NCBI GenBank assembly: GCA_963995505.1
Contig: OZ023199.1
Span: forward strand, 7,125,906-7,189,905
DNA: 64,000 nt
From: Hypericum androsaemum
Lineage: Eukaryota > Streptophyta > Magnoliopsida > Malpighiales > Hypericaceae
Reading direction: 5' to 3'
The notes under the pieces are model-generated. The model was not told the origin of the DNA, ran no database searches, and was given only the letters and a program-made list of their open reading frames with translations. The translations under genes were made by a program, and so were the position numbers. Shown here in pieces: positions 9,349-19,598 of the stretch (its first letter is position 1; each line of letters opens with the position of its first letter).

Positions 9349-10286
9349 GCCCTAAGGTTGACGAAGGTGTCCATAGGTTGCTTGGAACTCTACTTCATTC
9401 GGGCCTATATAAAGGAGTAGCTTGCCATTATGGAAATCCACTATTGTATGACAAGTGTTGAGGAATGGACATCCCAGAATCAGTGGGTAATTTTTATTGG
9501 CAGCATAGTCCAGCACCATAAAGTCTACGAGTATGAGATACTTGTCGACTTTGATTAGCACATCCTCCATAATTCCTAGTGGTTTCTTCATAGTTTGATC
9601 TGCAAGCTAAAGCATCGAGGGGACATCCCCCGATTTGATTTCCCTGAAAGTAGCCAAAGGCATAAGATTAACGTTGGCACCCAAATCATGTAAGCAATGT
9701 GCAAACTGAACAACGTCAATAGTGCAAGAAATACTAAAACTCGCTGGATCTTTTAATTTTGGCGGTATGTCATTTGATACCAATGGAGTCATCTTGCCAT
9801 CATTCTGCTTCTTCTTCCTTGCGATGATCTCTTTAAGGAACATGGCATATTGGGATCTTTGATCTAACATCTCCAAGAATGAGACATGGCTTTAAATGTC
9901 CTTCATCGTCTTTATGAATTCAAGGATCTTCTCATCGATCATTGTGTTCTTCTTGACTTGTTGAGATAGTGGTGGAGGAATATAAGAATCCTCTTTTTCA
10001 CTAATTTGGGCTGATTCCTCCTTCTTTTCAACAACTACCTCTTATTGTATGGCTGACTTGATCGGTTCAGCACATCCTTTTGAGAAGTACTTGTTCTCGA
10101 GTGGTGGCCTTCTCAAGAGTCTTTGATGGAATGGAGGTGGTGGGATATAAGGTGGTGGAGGAATATACAGTTCATCATCCTCATCCACACTCCTCAATAT
10201 GATGGCCATCACTTATCCTCGCAGGTTCGACTGCGTGTTGCTGGGTAGGGAACCTATTGGCCTTCGAGTATTTACTGTAGCCAAAT
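9349..10286 (-). pseudogene. E2 gag C-terminus and aspartic protease (copy A)
   Basis: Reading downward from 10286: RRPIGSLPSNTQ and ITLRS-type linker (in copy A Q is replaced by a stop after NLRG), a proline-rich stretch (PPPPYIPPPP), PPKLKDPASFSISC, then DLGANVNLMPLATF with the protease catalytic Asp in D-L-G-A, a stop at 9604-9606, then KPLGIMEDVLIKVDKY, DFMVLDY and PLILGCPFL, ending GHLRQP at 9352. The order and motifs match plant Athila/Tat gag-protease. The protease core is better kept than in E1. Two or more in-frame stops make it inactive. The frame is broken from the upstream gag only by the MULE. Confidence 0.8.
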
Positions 10287-10295
10287 TTCTAAGTT

Positions 10296-10487
10296 GGGAT
10301 AAGTTTATTTAAGTACCCTGTAGTTTTACCTGTTTCTCCTGGAGTACCATATGGTTCTAAATTGGTATTTTAGTACCCTGTGGTTGACCACCTATTTTTC
10401 GGGTAGGTCCAGGGCAGCTACCCATCAAAACTCACCCGAAATGACGTCATTTTGAGATGACGTGGAGGACATGTGGCGGATGACTTT
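10296..10487 (+). repeat. MULE left terminal inverted repeat
   Basis: Pairs with 11462-11653 read in reverse complement: shared blocks include GGGATAAGTT, AGTACCCTGTGGTTGACCAC, TTTTGAGATGACGTGG and the ACTCxCCCxAAATGA segment. It contains two copies of the TAGTACCCTGT motif. Confidence 0.85.
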
Positions 10488-10848
10488 CTTAAGTTAAAGC
10501 TTATGTGTAATATGGAAAATTATCTAAATAATCCCTAAGCTTTTTTATATTATATAGAAACTAGTCCTTTGTGTAATATGGAAATGACCAAAATCAAAAA
10601 TAAATCAAACTAACCAAAATCAACAACACAACCAAGAACATCAAGAACAACAACAACAAAAAAAACCAATTCTCTTCCTTCCTTTTCATCTTCTACACAA
10701 AATTGCTTAACTGACTCTCTTATTCTCCTCCTTAAACAATAGCAATTCCAATTCGACACAACCCTCAATTAACAGCAAGCACAATCAAGAGGAGTAACCA
10801 ATCCAAAAGCCAAAAAATCCATCAATTCTATAATAGGAATTAGACCAC

Positions 10849-11310
10849 ACACCTGAGCGGCGTCTGCGTCTGTTGGGCCACAGGAGATGACATGGAAGGA
10901 GGAGCGAGCAGCCTTACCTATAGCAGAGCCACGGGTTGCATCGGCTGGGATTCCACAGGGACAAATGAGGCAGAGGAGACTGTGCCATCGGTAGGGAGGC
11001 GGAGGAGGCGGTTGGGCCCAAAAAAACTGGGTCTTGAACTTCGCGGGTGTCAAATCAGAGAACTGGGTGACTCGTGCTCCTCCCTCATCGCCTAGCTCTT
11101 CCCGAACTTCCTCTTGAAGAGGGAAAAGTGGTGGTGGTTTGCACCTAGGAGGTCTGGCAAGGCGGAGGAGACTGTGCCATCGGTGACCTGTCAGATCAAG
11201 GGGTCCACCTCCTCGGCGTGGATCTGGGCAGCAAAGAGGAGGAGAGAGAGAAGGAGGGGAGAGATCTTCTTCAATAGTGGGCCAGGGCGGGGTGGTGCGG
11301 CGGTGAGCAG
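10849..11310. other. GC-rich cargo of the MULE, probable captured gene fragment
   Basis: The interior is GC-rich, sharply different from the AT-rich TIR-proximal DNA. On the minus strand a frame is open from about 11355 to 10769 (226 codons in copy B, 47500-48180), with a proline run and the phrase RWHSLL twice. The matching DNA, GAGGAGACTGTGCCATCGGT, occurs at about 10974 and again at about 11167, so the cargo is internally rearranged or duplicated. A GC-to-AT drop at a CTCAG|GTGTGTGG border near 10853 on the minus strand could be an exon-intron junction. I do not recognise the source gene; the frame may be open only because of base composition. Confidence 0.45.
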
Positions 11311-11461
11311 TAGCCCAATAGTCTATTATTTTTGGTATTTTTGGGTGTTCTTAGTTTATTCTGTTAGTGTTCTTGGTTGATTTTGTTCTTGATTAGGAGT
11401 GTTCTTTATTGTTGGGATCGTACAGGTAATTTACTAGAGTACACGTCAACTTTTAACAAGC

Positions 11462-11653
11462 CAACTTTATTGCCACGTGTCTTCCACGTCATCTCAAAAT
11501 GATCTCATTTTGGGCGAGTTTGGAAGGGTGGCTGCTCTGGGCCTGCCCAAAAAATAGGTGGTCAACCACAGGGTACGAAAATACTAACTTAGAACCACAT
11601 GGTACTCCAATCAAAATTGGTGAAACCACAGGGTACTAAAATGAACTTATCCC
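11462..11653 (-). repeat. MULE right terminal inverted repeat
   Basis: Reverse complement of the left repeat with a minority of mismatches. It is followed directly by the second target repeat TTCTAAGTT at 11654-11662. Confidence 0.85.
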
Positions 11654-11662
11654 TTCTAAGTT

Positions 11663-12875
11663 CAATCTCCATCTTTTTCAGTTGCATAGCCTGCCTCTTG
11701 AGGAATGTCTCTATCTCTTATTGGTGGGCTTTCAAACGATTAATCCACTGCATAGTTATACTTTGTTGTTGGATGGACTGCTAGACCACCCTCACCAATT
11801 GATCGATCATCGAGAAAATGTTGACTTGGTCTCCCACCAGTTGATCAATCTTCTCACCCATTTCTTTGACTTGATCTCCCAAATATGGCTTCCCAGGTTC
11901 TTGCTGGCCACCAATATTGTTTATGCTTTTCCCAAACCGAGAGAAATTTGGTTGGGTATTGATTTGGTTAGAATAACTTAAACCCCCTAGTGTCTTATCA
12001 ACAATGGCCTGAAGTTCCGCTAACACTGGGCAATCCGTAGTGGCATGTGCTTCTGGATATAGCTGACAAGTTTCTTGGACTGCAGCTGCTTTGGCCTTGC
12101 CATTGGCCGGCTCTTCAAACCTTTTGGCGAGTGCCTCTAGTTTAGCTTTAAGTTTGGCAGTGGCAGTTACTGCGTCCACCCCTTGGGTTGACTCTTTTTG
12201 GGGCTGCTTCACGCATTTAGTTGGCCAGATACCATTAACCTCAGCCATCTCCTCCTTTAAACGAGCAGCTTCATCAACAGTCTTCCTTAAGAACACCCCC
12301 TGAGATGAGGCATCGATTTGAGCACGGGATGGGCCATCTAACCCATTATAGAAAATCTTTATGAGGTTCTTTTGGGTTATGCCATATTGAGGCAAGGCCC
12401 TTTATAGGTCCATAAAGTATTCCCAAGCTTCATATATACTCTTTCCATCACCTTGTATAAATGTGTTGATTTCTCCCATTAGTTTTGCTGATTTGGCCAT
12501 AGAGAAGAACTTTCGAAGGAAAGCATGGGCCAAATCAATCCAATAATTATCTCTCATTTCAATGCCTTGTACCAAGCACAAGATCTGGAAAGACTTAGCA
12601 GCCTCAGGTGGTTGCTGCACACCATTAGGGTTCCCATCCCAAGTAGGAATGGATGATTCAAGTAGTGTCCTTCTTTGTGGAGCGTTCAGCAGAGCCTGAT
12701 TCACACAATCTTTCAGATTGTGTGCCATTAATCTAGTTTGGTTCCTCCTTTCTTGCCTAATTACCCTTTTGAGAACTTCGATGTCGATCTCAAGCACAGT
12801 GCCTACATCAAGGTCTAGTCCTTCACTCCTAATTCTTACAAAGCAATAGAGAATCCTGCAAAAGAAAGCAAACAA
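11663..12875 (-). pseudogene. E2 gag (copy A)
   Basis: From about 12805 downward: RRTLLESSIPTWDG, FLRKFFSMAKSAKLMGEI, FIQGDGKSIYEAWEYF, then a TAA stop (about 12399-12401), PQYGITQKNLIKIFYNGL, IDASSQGVFLRKTVDEAA and a C-terminal region including DQVKEMGEKIDQLV. This is the standard block order of Athila/Tat gag (FLxKFFPxxKTxxLRxEI ... LYEAWERFKELLRxCPHHG ... FYNGL). The segment usually lying before FLxKFF (the LPAGSI region) is missing. The internal stop is shared with copy B, so gag was already broken at the time of duplication. Gag would form the virus-like particle. Confidence 0.8.
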
Positions 12876-12940
12876 AGTTAACTAGTATGCTACACAAAAC
12901 CAATTATTTTCGATTTTGTGTCCTAAAATATCAGTCTCCA

Positions 12941-12952
12941 TTAACGGCGCCA
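12941..12952 (-). other. Primer binding site of E2, partial tRNA-Asp type
   Basis: On the minus strand the LTR ends CATCA, then AAT, then TGGCGCCGTTAA. The first 10 bases match the tRNA-Asp complement; the following bases diverge from GCCGGGGA. Identical in copy B (49671-49682). Confidence 0.7.
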
Positions 12953-12955
12953 ATT

Positions 12956-14124
12956 TGATGTATGAGAAATTGAGAACAATCAAATGCCTAACCAAATAGT
13001 ATACTGGAAAGTATGATTCTCAAACTAAGAGTTAGAACACAAAAAACTTAAGCACTCAATCAGTTGTAGCATAAAAATAAAAGGTGTAGTACGAATTAAA
13101 GGAAAGAGTTTGTGAGAATAAAGCAAACTATAGTGGTAAAAAGATAAGTTGTGAATCAATCAAGACAAAAGGAGCATGATGCCCATATGGATTAACTACC
13201 GACGTCGAGGTTATGGTTCTTATGAAGTTCTAACTAGTACCCGGAGCGTCCTAAAGTATCTCCCTAACGCTTTCGCTCATTAAAGGGACAAAAACTAAGA
13301 TAGCAAAGGCCTAGATTACTAATTAATACTTTCGCTTATCAGTTAGACCTAAACGAATCTCAATTATGAAGATTACTCCTGATGAGTTATCCTTACAATA
13401 TTAAGACGTCTCCTTAATACCCAAGAACATACTAATTTATTCTTTTCATCAATTCTAGTGCCTTTTGGTCCTCTATCATTAACTCGAATCATAATCTAAG
13501 TGGCCAATTTAGATTAAATATTAAGTATACCAATTAATAACTATTACGAAAGATATTTGAACCACAATTCAACATTGGCAATTACTCACAAATTCAGGGC
13601 ATCGCACCCACAAGAGATCTACTTGCCAAGCGTAATTGTGAAGCACATGATAGTAATGAAAGACATAATAACTAATAGAATAAAAGATAGAGATAGAGAA
13701 AGCTTAGTCATTCGAGCAAGTCTCGCCAATCTCCTCCACGTGGCTACCCAGAATCATGACTTTTTATTAATGATCAAAAGTAGTCTCAAGTTGCAGAAAT
13801 AATCGTGAAAACCTAAGAACTAATGGCATACATATAGCCAAGCAAACTAACTTGAAAATAGGAAAACCTAAAAGAGGTTAACATAAACTAGAAGTTCTAA
13901 TAGCCAATCACAAGAGGCTTAGAATAAGAAAAATAACTAAAAATGTTCTAGGGCCAAAACAGCAAGCTCAAATCAGTAGAATCCGAGACGGGTTGAAACC
14001 CGAAAAGTAGGAAGCTGCAAAAAATTTGGAATCGGAGACCCGGCGGCCGTTGGGTTCCTGGCGCCAGCCCAGTGTCCTTCATGCTTCAGCTTGAATCTTG
14101 GTATTTTCTATTTTTGACCCTCTT
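12956..14124 (-). repeat. E2 5' LTR (copy A), outer end truncated
   Basis: Matches 6389-7593 of the 3' LTR, including the 'aaaggtgtagtacga' and 'cacccacaagagatctact' blocks. The outer about 325 bp (equivalent of 7594-7918) are missing: at 14124 the shared GACCCTCTT runs straight into LINE sequence. The loss is shared by copy B (50860), so it is older than the duplication. Confidence 0.8.
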
Positions 14125-17071
14125 AAAAGAAGATTTTTTGGCATGACCTGAAACAAATTTGAAAAAACTCTCGTGATGCCTGGATGATTATTGTTGACTC
14201 AAACTTGGTTCCTACTCCACCCCTGGTTTATGGAAAATGCCCCTTTTGAATAAATTTATCCATGATGCTATACTAATGGACCTTGGTTTTAAGGGCAACT
14301 AATTTACATGGTCCAATTATAGATTCAATAATAATAATATAATTCATCAACTTGACCGAATGATCGTTAATGTCAATTGGATCAGTTGGTTTATGACCCT
14401 TTTCTCGGTTCTGACCATTGTTATCTACTTTTGGACACCAATTTCTCATAATTTTTAAAGCGACCGTTCATGTTTGAAGCTTTGTGGACTAAGGAAGTTG
14501 GTTGTAACCAGGAAATTAACAAATAAAAAGTCTAGAAATCATGGAAGAGAGAGAAAATATCCAAAAAAAATTTTAGAATTTGGTTTTCGTTCGGGTGAAA
14601 ACTCAAATCTTTTCATTAGTGATTCCTTTAAATATCTTGGGTCCAAGTCAATTTTGTAGGTACATCTATTAATCAAATCAATTTGGTTAGGGTGGTGGTC
14701 AATTCAATTTGGTTTGGTCTTGAAAGGATTGATTGGAATGATCTTTCATTTCTCTAATTGGATTGATCTTCCTTTTCATTATCAATAAAGCATTTTTTTC
14801 TTATATTCACTCGGCTGTTTATTTAATATCCACTCGATAAACCCAATTTTTCCTATATGAATGAGCAATTTAAAATGGACCACTTTGTATAATGATTCTA
14901 TATTGTGGAGCAGAAATATGAATGAATGTAGGTGAGCTAGGATTGATTCCCTTAACTCTCAACCGCAAATTATTCAGCAGCTCATGCCATGACTTGCAAG
15001 GACCAAGAAGTGGAGAACAAAAGAGAATGATCCAATTTGCATGCCATGGAGGAGATGTACTAGCATCAGAGGTCCGGAGTCAGGTTGTTCAATTTTAGGG
15101 ACCGCAACACTTCTTTTTTCCACACAACAGCTACACATAGGAGGCAGGTAAACCAGATTATCAAACTTAAACTCTCTTCTGATGTGTGGAATGATGATGA
15201 CCAGGTTAGTAAATTATCAATCCATAATCATTTTAAGTCTCTATATTCTCAACATGCTACTACTGATGCTAATCATATTATCCATATTATTCCTAAATTG
15301 GTTTTTAATAAGATGTTTGCTAGTCTCATTATTCCCATCTCTACTGAGGAAGTCAAATCATCAGTTTTTTATAGGGAGGGACCAGGCCCCCTGGTCCTGA
15401 TGATTTCTTTGGTATTTTTTTTCAAAAATTTTGGCATAATATTTTGTATGATCCGATACTCTAGTTAGCAACTTATTTGATACCAAAGTTATTCCTCGGG
15501 ATTTAAATAGAACTTTTATCACTCTTATCCCTAAATTTACTAATCATGTTGACCTACATAACTTTGGACTTATTGGGCTTTGCAGCGTTGCCTACAAAAT
15601 TTATTCTAAGGTTTTATAGCTAACACATTAAGACCCTGGATGGATTCCCTCATTAGAGATTATCAGGGTACTTTTGTAAAAGATAAATGCATCCAGGATA
15701 ATATAATTATTGCCCATGAGGCCTTCCACTGTTTTAAGTCTGAAGGTAGGAAGAAAACTAAACATATGGCCATTAAACTTGACAAAAAAAAGCTTATGAT
15801 TTGGCCAATTCGTCTTTTTGGGGAAAGTGCTTAAGAAATTAGGTTTTCTGAGGAAGATCATCGCTTCTTTCATGAATTGCATTTCTTCTCCTACTTTTAG
15901 CATTTTGTTTAATGCCAAACCTATGCCTGTTTCATTATAATATGAGCATCAGATAGGGGAATCTCCTATCCCTTTTTCTTTTTCTTTTTATTTCTGATGC
16001 TCTCTCCCATTACATCTGTAATGCTTATTTTGAAGATGATTAATGGTTTTCCTCTTAATAGACATTGCCATGTTTTGACCCATATTCTCTTTGCTGACGA
16101 CACTTTGCTCTTTGGCAGAGCTACTGTTGATGAAGCGGTGGCTGTCTTGATTTCTCTTCTTCTTCTTGGCAAGAGATAAATTTTAACAAATCTAGTATTT
16201 GCTTCTCTCTTCTGGAATCTGATGCCAATAAGCTTCTTATTGCAAATATTTTAGGCATGCCCCGGATAAATGCCAATGCTAGGGTTCATTTTTGATAGGA
16301 TATGGCACAAAAATTTATTTTTTAAACAAAATCTCCTATATATGGTAGGTCAAAAAGTATTAGTCAAGGTCATGCTCCCCTCAATGCCATGCTATATCAT
16401 GTAGTGCATGTTGTTCCCTTCTACATTTTGCACTAAGCTCAACAGCTTAATCTTGAATTTTTGGTGGTCGGGTGATGTCTCAACCAAAAAATCCATTGGA
16501 TTAGTTGAAATTGACTGTCTTATTCTAAAAAGTCAAGTGGCATTGGTTTTAAATATTTGAGACAGATCAATCTTGCCCTCTTGGAAAAACAAGTTTAAAG
16601 GTTATATAATTCCCATGACTCTCTATTTTAAGATTCTGAAAGGGTTATATTTTTCTTTTTCTAATTTATTGCAGGCTTCTCGAGGGTCCAGCCCTCATGG
16701 GTTTGGAGCAGTTTGGTTAAAGGCATTCGGGCCCGTTCTGATGGCATTGTCCACAAGGTTTGGAATGTTTGAATAAAAATGTTTGGAAGGAATCCATGGG
16801 TGCTTAGAATGCCCAATAACATAATTGTTTCTTCTATTCCTCCTGGATCTTCCAATGTGATTGTTGCTTATTTGATTGGCTTTTCTACCAGCTCCTGGAA
16901 GTTTGATATCTCGCAAACTTTATTCTTACTGGAGAAGCAACTTGCTATCACTGGTATAAGGTTGTTCAGGTTGGGGATTCCAGATAAAATTATCTAGCAA
17001 CATTCTAAGATTGGTTCTTATTCTATAAAGATGGGATACCAGGTTATAAAATCCAGATTATCCATTGATGT
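14125..17071 (+). pseudogene. LINE ORF2, endonuclease end, reverse transcriptase and downstream region (copy A)
   Basis: From 14130 the translated text (with frame changes and stops) gives FWHDLKQI, AWMIIVDSN (normally GDFN), MDLGFKGN-FTWSN and IHQLDRMIVN, the endonuclease C-terminus. At 15085-15470 come FNFRDRNTSFFH and STEEVKSSVF, the region just before reverse transcriptase. At 15640-15830 DYQGTFVKDKCIQDNIIIAHE and KLDKKK correspond to RT blocks 1-2. At 16078-16180 ILFADDTLLFGRA carries the catalytic FADD. Next come INFNKSSICFS, SWVWSSLVKG and NPWVLRMPNN, and KIGSYSIKMGYQV. Many stops and frameshifts: dead. The LINE is cut at 17071 by E4. Confidence 0.85.
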
Positions 17072-19538
17072 TGTCACGACCCAAATTCGTGGTCGGTGAC
17101 TGGCGCTAGATCATGTCAAACTTAATATAATAAACCACAACCTAGCAAGCCTTAAATCATACCAAATCATTCTTATTACCAGGATTGTCAAAATCATTTT
17201 TTTCACAACAAACAAATATATTTATCGTGTCCAAAATCTTGTAGGCATTGGAGTACACATCTCCAACGTCATATCATCAAACTCATCCTTTAAAAACATA
17301 AACCTAAATTTACACATACATTACATATTATCATTAATCTAAGATCATATGTCAAAGACCAACAAATATGTACAATGGAGCGACCTAGATTACAAAGACA
17401 AAGACCATCCGGAGACCTTTGAACGTAGCCCGAGAAAGAATGACAACGGGCTGAACTCTGATAAAAAAGCTTCTCCAGAGGCAAACCACGGCTCAAATCT
17501 CTTCACCTGTGGATTGAAGTAAGGGATAAGTGCTTTGAAATACTTAGTAAGTAAATATTATAAGTAACATGTATTTAACCAACCAATCGTTCCCATCAAA
17601 CCCAACCAAATACTAACACACAACTAAGAGAACAAAAGACCACTTCACAGATAAGGTCATCAAAGAATTCACGTATCACACGTAATCAGAATTTCAGATA
17701 GACTTTCACAGAACATATAACACAATTCGGATAAACTTCAGATAGGTCTAGATAGTGTCACTCCCACACCGACACGAGGATATCATATTTTAAAGGCGCC
17801 ATCAGAAACCAACCCCGCCGGCCAAATATCATATCGTATACATATCCTCAAAATATGTGCACATATGCCAACATCCCCGGTTGGTCACGGGTAGACCTCA
17901 TCATCCGCCATCACACAAATCACATACCAAACTTTTCAAAATTCAGATACATACATAGACAATCCAAAAGAAACCTCAATTATCAAATAGACCAAAACCA
18001 AACCCAATACCACATTTCATGTCATTTAAAAGTACGCCAAATAAAGCACATCACCCACATCTAGTTAACTAAACACATGTTACAAAGAATATCCACTTAC
18101 AAGATAATGGTTGCTCAAACCATTCAAAGAGAAATTCCTTGCTTCATTTTACAACTCGTGGCACTCGGATTCAAACGTCGGTTAACTAGTCAAAAGAATA
18201 ATTATCCACTATCATTACCACCCTCTTTAATATGTAAATAGATCTTAGGAAACGTAAAACTTCATTTTTTAATTTGCAATTTCTGCCACCAGAAATACTT
18301 GATCTAATCCTTACCAATTATACAAAATACATCACCTTCATTTCTTTCTAATTATTTTTCGGTTTCATGTCTTCTTCTTTTTTTTCATTTCTTTGATTAA
18401 CAAGTATATTTCTTCAACTTCTCATTTCCTTAATTAAGACCGATCTTAGTTCTATCTCGATTCAACAAGATGCTAAAACATGACAAATGCTTCTAACGTA
18501 AATAAATTAAGTTTAACTTATTTACAGTTCCAACTATACTCTCTTTTGGGTATATTTCATGATATCGCAACTGATTTCTATTATATTGCACAATTTCTTT
18601 TATACAATTACAACCTTGGAAATCCGAATTCATTCACTAGTTCATAAGATTTAGATACCTTGTATCTTCTGTAAATACACACAAGGCCATGCTCTTATTT
18701 ATTTATCACACCTCATATTGATTTCTAACTAAAATGTTTACTCTTCTATTATGTCGATCCACTAAATTTCATAATCCATATATCAATTTTAAAGCATTCA
18801 ATTACTTACCTTTTAATGTTGATTTCCATTATCGTCTTCAAATTCTAATCTTCTCTATTGTATGCGTTTTCTCTTTCTTTTGTGGTTTGCCGAGGAACTT
18901 TAAACATTATAATTTATATCAGTTCCACTCTCTTTTGGATTTCCACCAGCCTAATATATTTAATTGACTTTACCATTGTTCGCTGTCAACTTCTTAATCC
19001 ACCACGTTTCTTTACTTCTCTATTCATGGTTATCCCAAATTTACCACCTATTCACTTTCTTCTTATATTGCCACGTTTCCCTTTTTTTTTTACTCTTATC
19101 CAACTCTACAAGCTATAATTCAACTAGTTCTTAATCCGTCTCATTTTTATTTACAAATCTTCTCACTGTACAACTAAATATACTTTACCTAATTTACCGA
19201 AATTGAATAGTAAATTTAAAATTTAGGTTAACTTAAATAAAATCACATAACAAATTATTTTTACAAATATTTCCAATACTGACGAAATCAGACTTATATC
19301 AAAGTACCTTAAATTCTTACTTTATTCCAGCTAGATTATTTCATAAATCACAAAACTCAAAGAAAACAGTTATAGATCTAAATGTTATAAATCCACACAA
19401 ATTGGAATCACCTACTTTGAAGTCCGGATGGAGGAAGTTATGCCTATTTTACCGAATAATGACGGACTAAGCCTAAACCCTTCCAAAACCAACCTTATTA
19501 TGTTGTAACCAGTTTGGTTGAAGGGTGAGTGTATCACA
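17072..19538 (-). repeat. E4 3' LTR (copy A)
   Basis: 2467 bp; minus strand begins TGTGATACACTCACCC and ends GGGTCGTGACA. Mostly AT-rich except for a GC-rich island at about 17740-17895 that includes the palindrome ATATGTGCACATAT (17853-17866). It lacks about 21 bp kept in both LTRs of copy B (near 55850 and 62886). Confidence 0.9.
17740..17895 (-). promoter_or_regulatory. GC-rich conserved island in E4 LTR
   Basis: Contains the blocks TAGATAGTGTCACTCC, GACACGAGGATA, AAAGGCGCCATCAGAA, CCAACCCCGCCGGCCAAA and GCCAACATCCCCGGTTGGTC, plus the 14-bp palindrome at 17853-17866. The same blocks in the same order occur in the LTR of E5 (30955-31115), whose remaining LTR is strongly diverged. Inference: a cis-acting LTR function such as promoter or RNA structure. 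Confidence 0.5.
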
Positions 19539-19552
19539 TTCTCTCCTCCTTA
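19539..19552 (-). other. Polypurine tract of E4 (copy A)
   Basis: On the minus strand AAGGAGGAGAGAA lies directly before the LTR start TGTGATAC. Confidence 0.75.
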
Positions 19553-19598
19553 TAAAATTCGGTCCCCGAATTTGCTTAATTGAAGGTTAACTTACTTG

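Larger units (their letters stand above)
10296..11653. mobile_element. Non-autonomous Mutator-like element (MULE), copy A
   Basis: A 1358-bp insertion in the E2 gag gene flanked by a perfect 9-bp direct repeat TTCTAAGTT (10287-10295 and 11654-11662). Its ends, GGGATAAGTT...AGTACCCTGT, are long imperfect terminal inverted repeats of about 190 bp. A 9-bp target duplication with long TIRs starting with G is the hallmark of Mutator-like elements. No transposase is present. The interior is GC-rich, unlike everything around it. Removing the insertion plus one repeat rejoins gag (MEIELRR to NLATVN) in a family-typical way. Confidence 0.9.
6389..14124 (-). mobile_element. E2, Athila/Tat-like gag-protease retroelement (copy A)
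   Basis: A minus-strand element with LTRs at 12956-14124 (5') and 6389-7918 (3'), a tRNA-Asp-like primer site at 12952-12941, gag (12875 to 11663 and 10286 to about 9877), protease (to 9349), a long 3' non-coding region and a G-rich tract at 7919-7930. A MULE (10296-11653) interrupts gag. There is no reverse transcriptase, RNase H or integrase and no room for them: without the MULE the internal region is only about 3.7 kb. The 5' LTR is truncated by about 325 bp at its outer end. It lies inside the LINE endonuclease. Inference: a TR-GAG-like non-autonomous element. Confidence 0.85.

Noticed and set aside
18734..19118. Open frames in the E4 LTRs (also 55336-55783 and 62420-62865)
   Set aside because: AT-rich LTR sequence, no start context, Phe/Tyr/Leu-rich text that differs between LTR copies without regard to frame.
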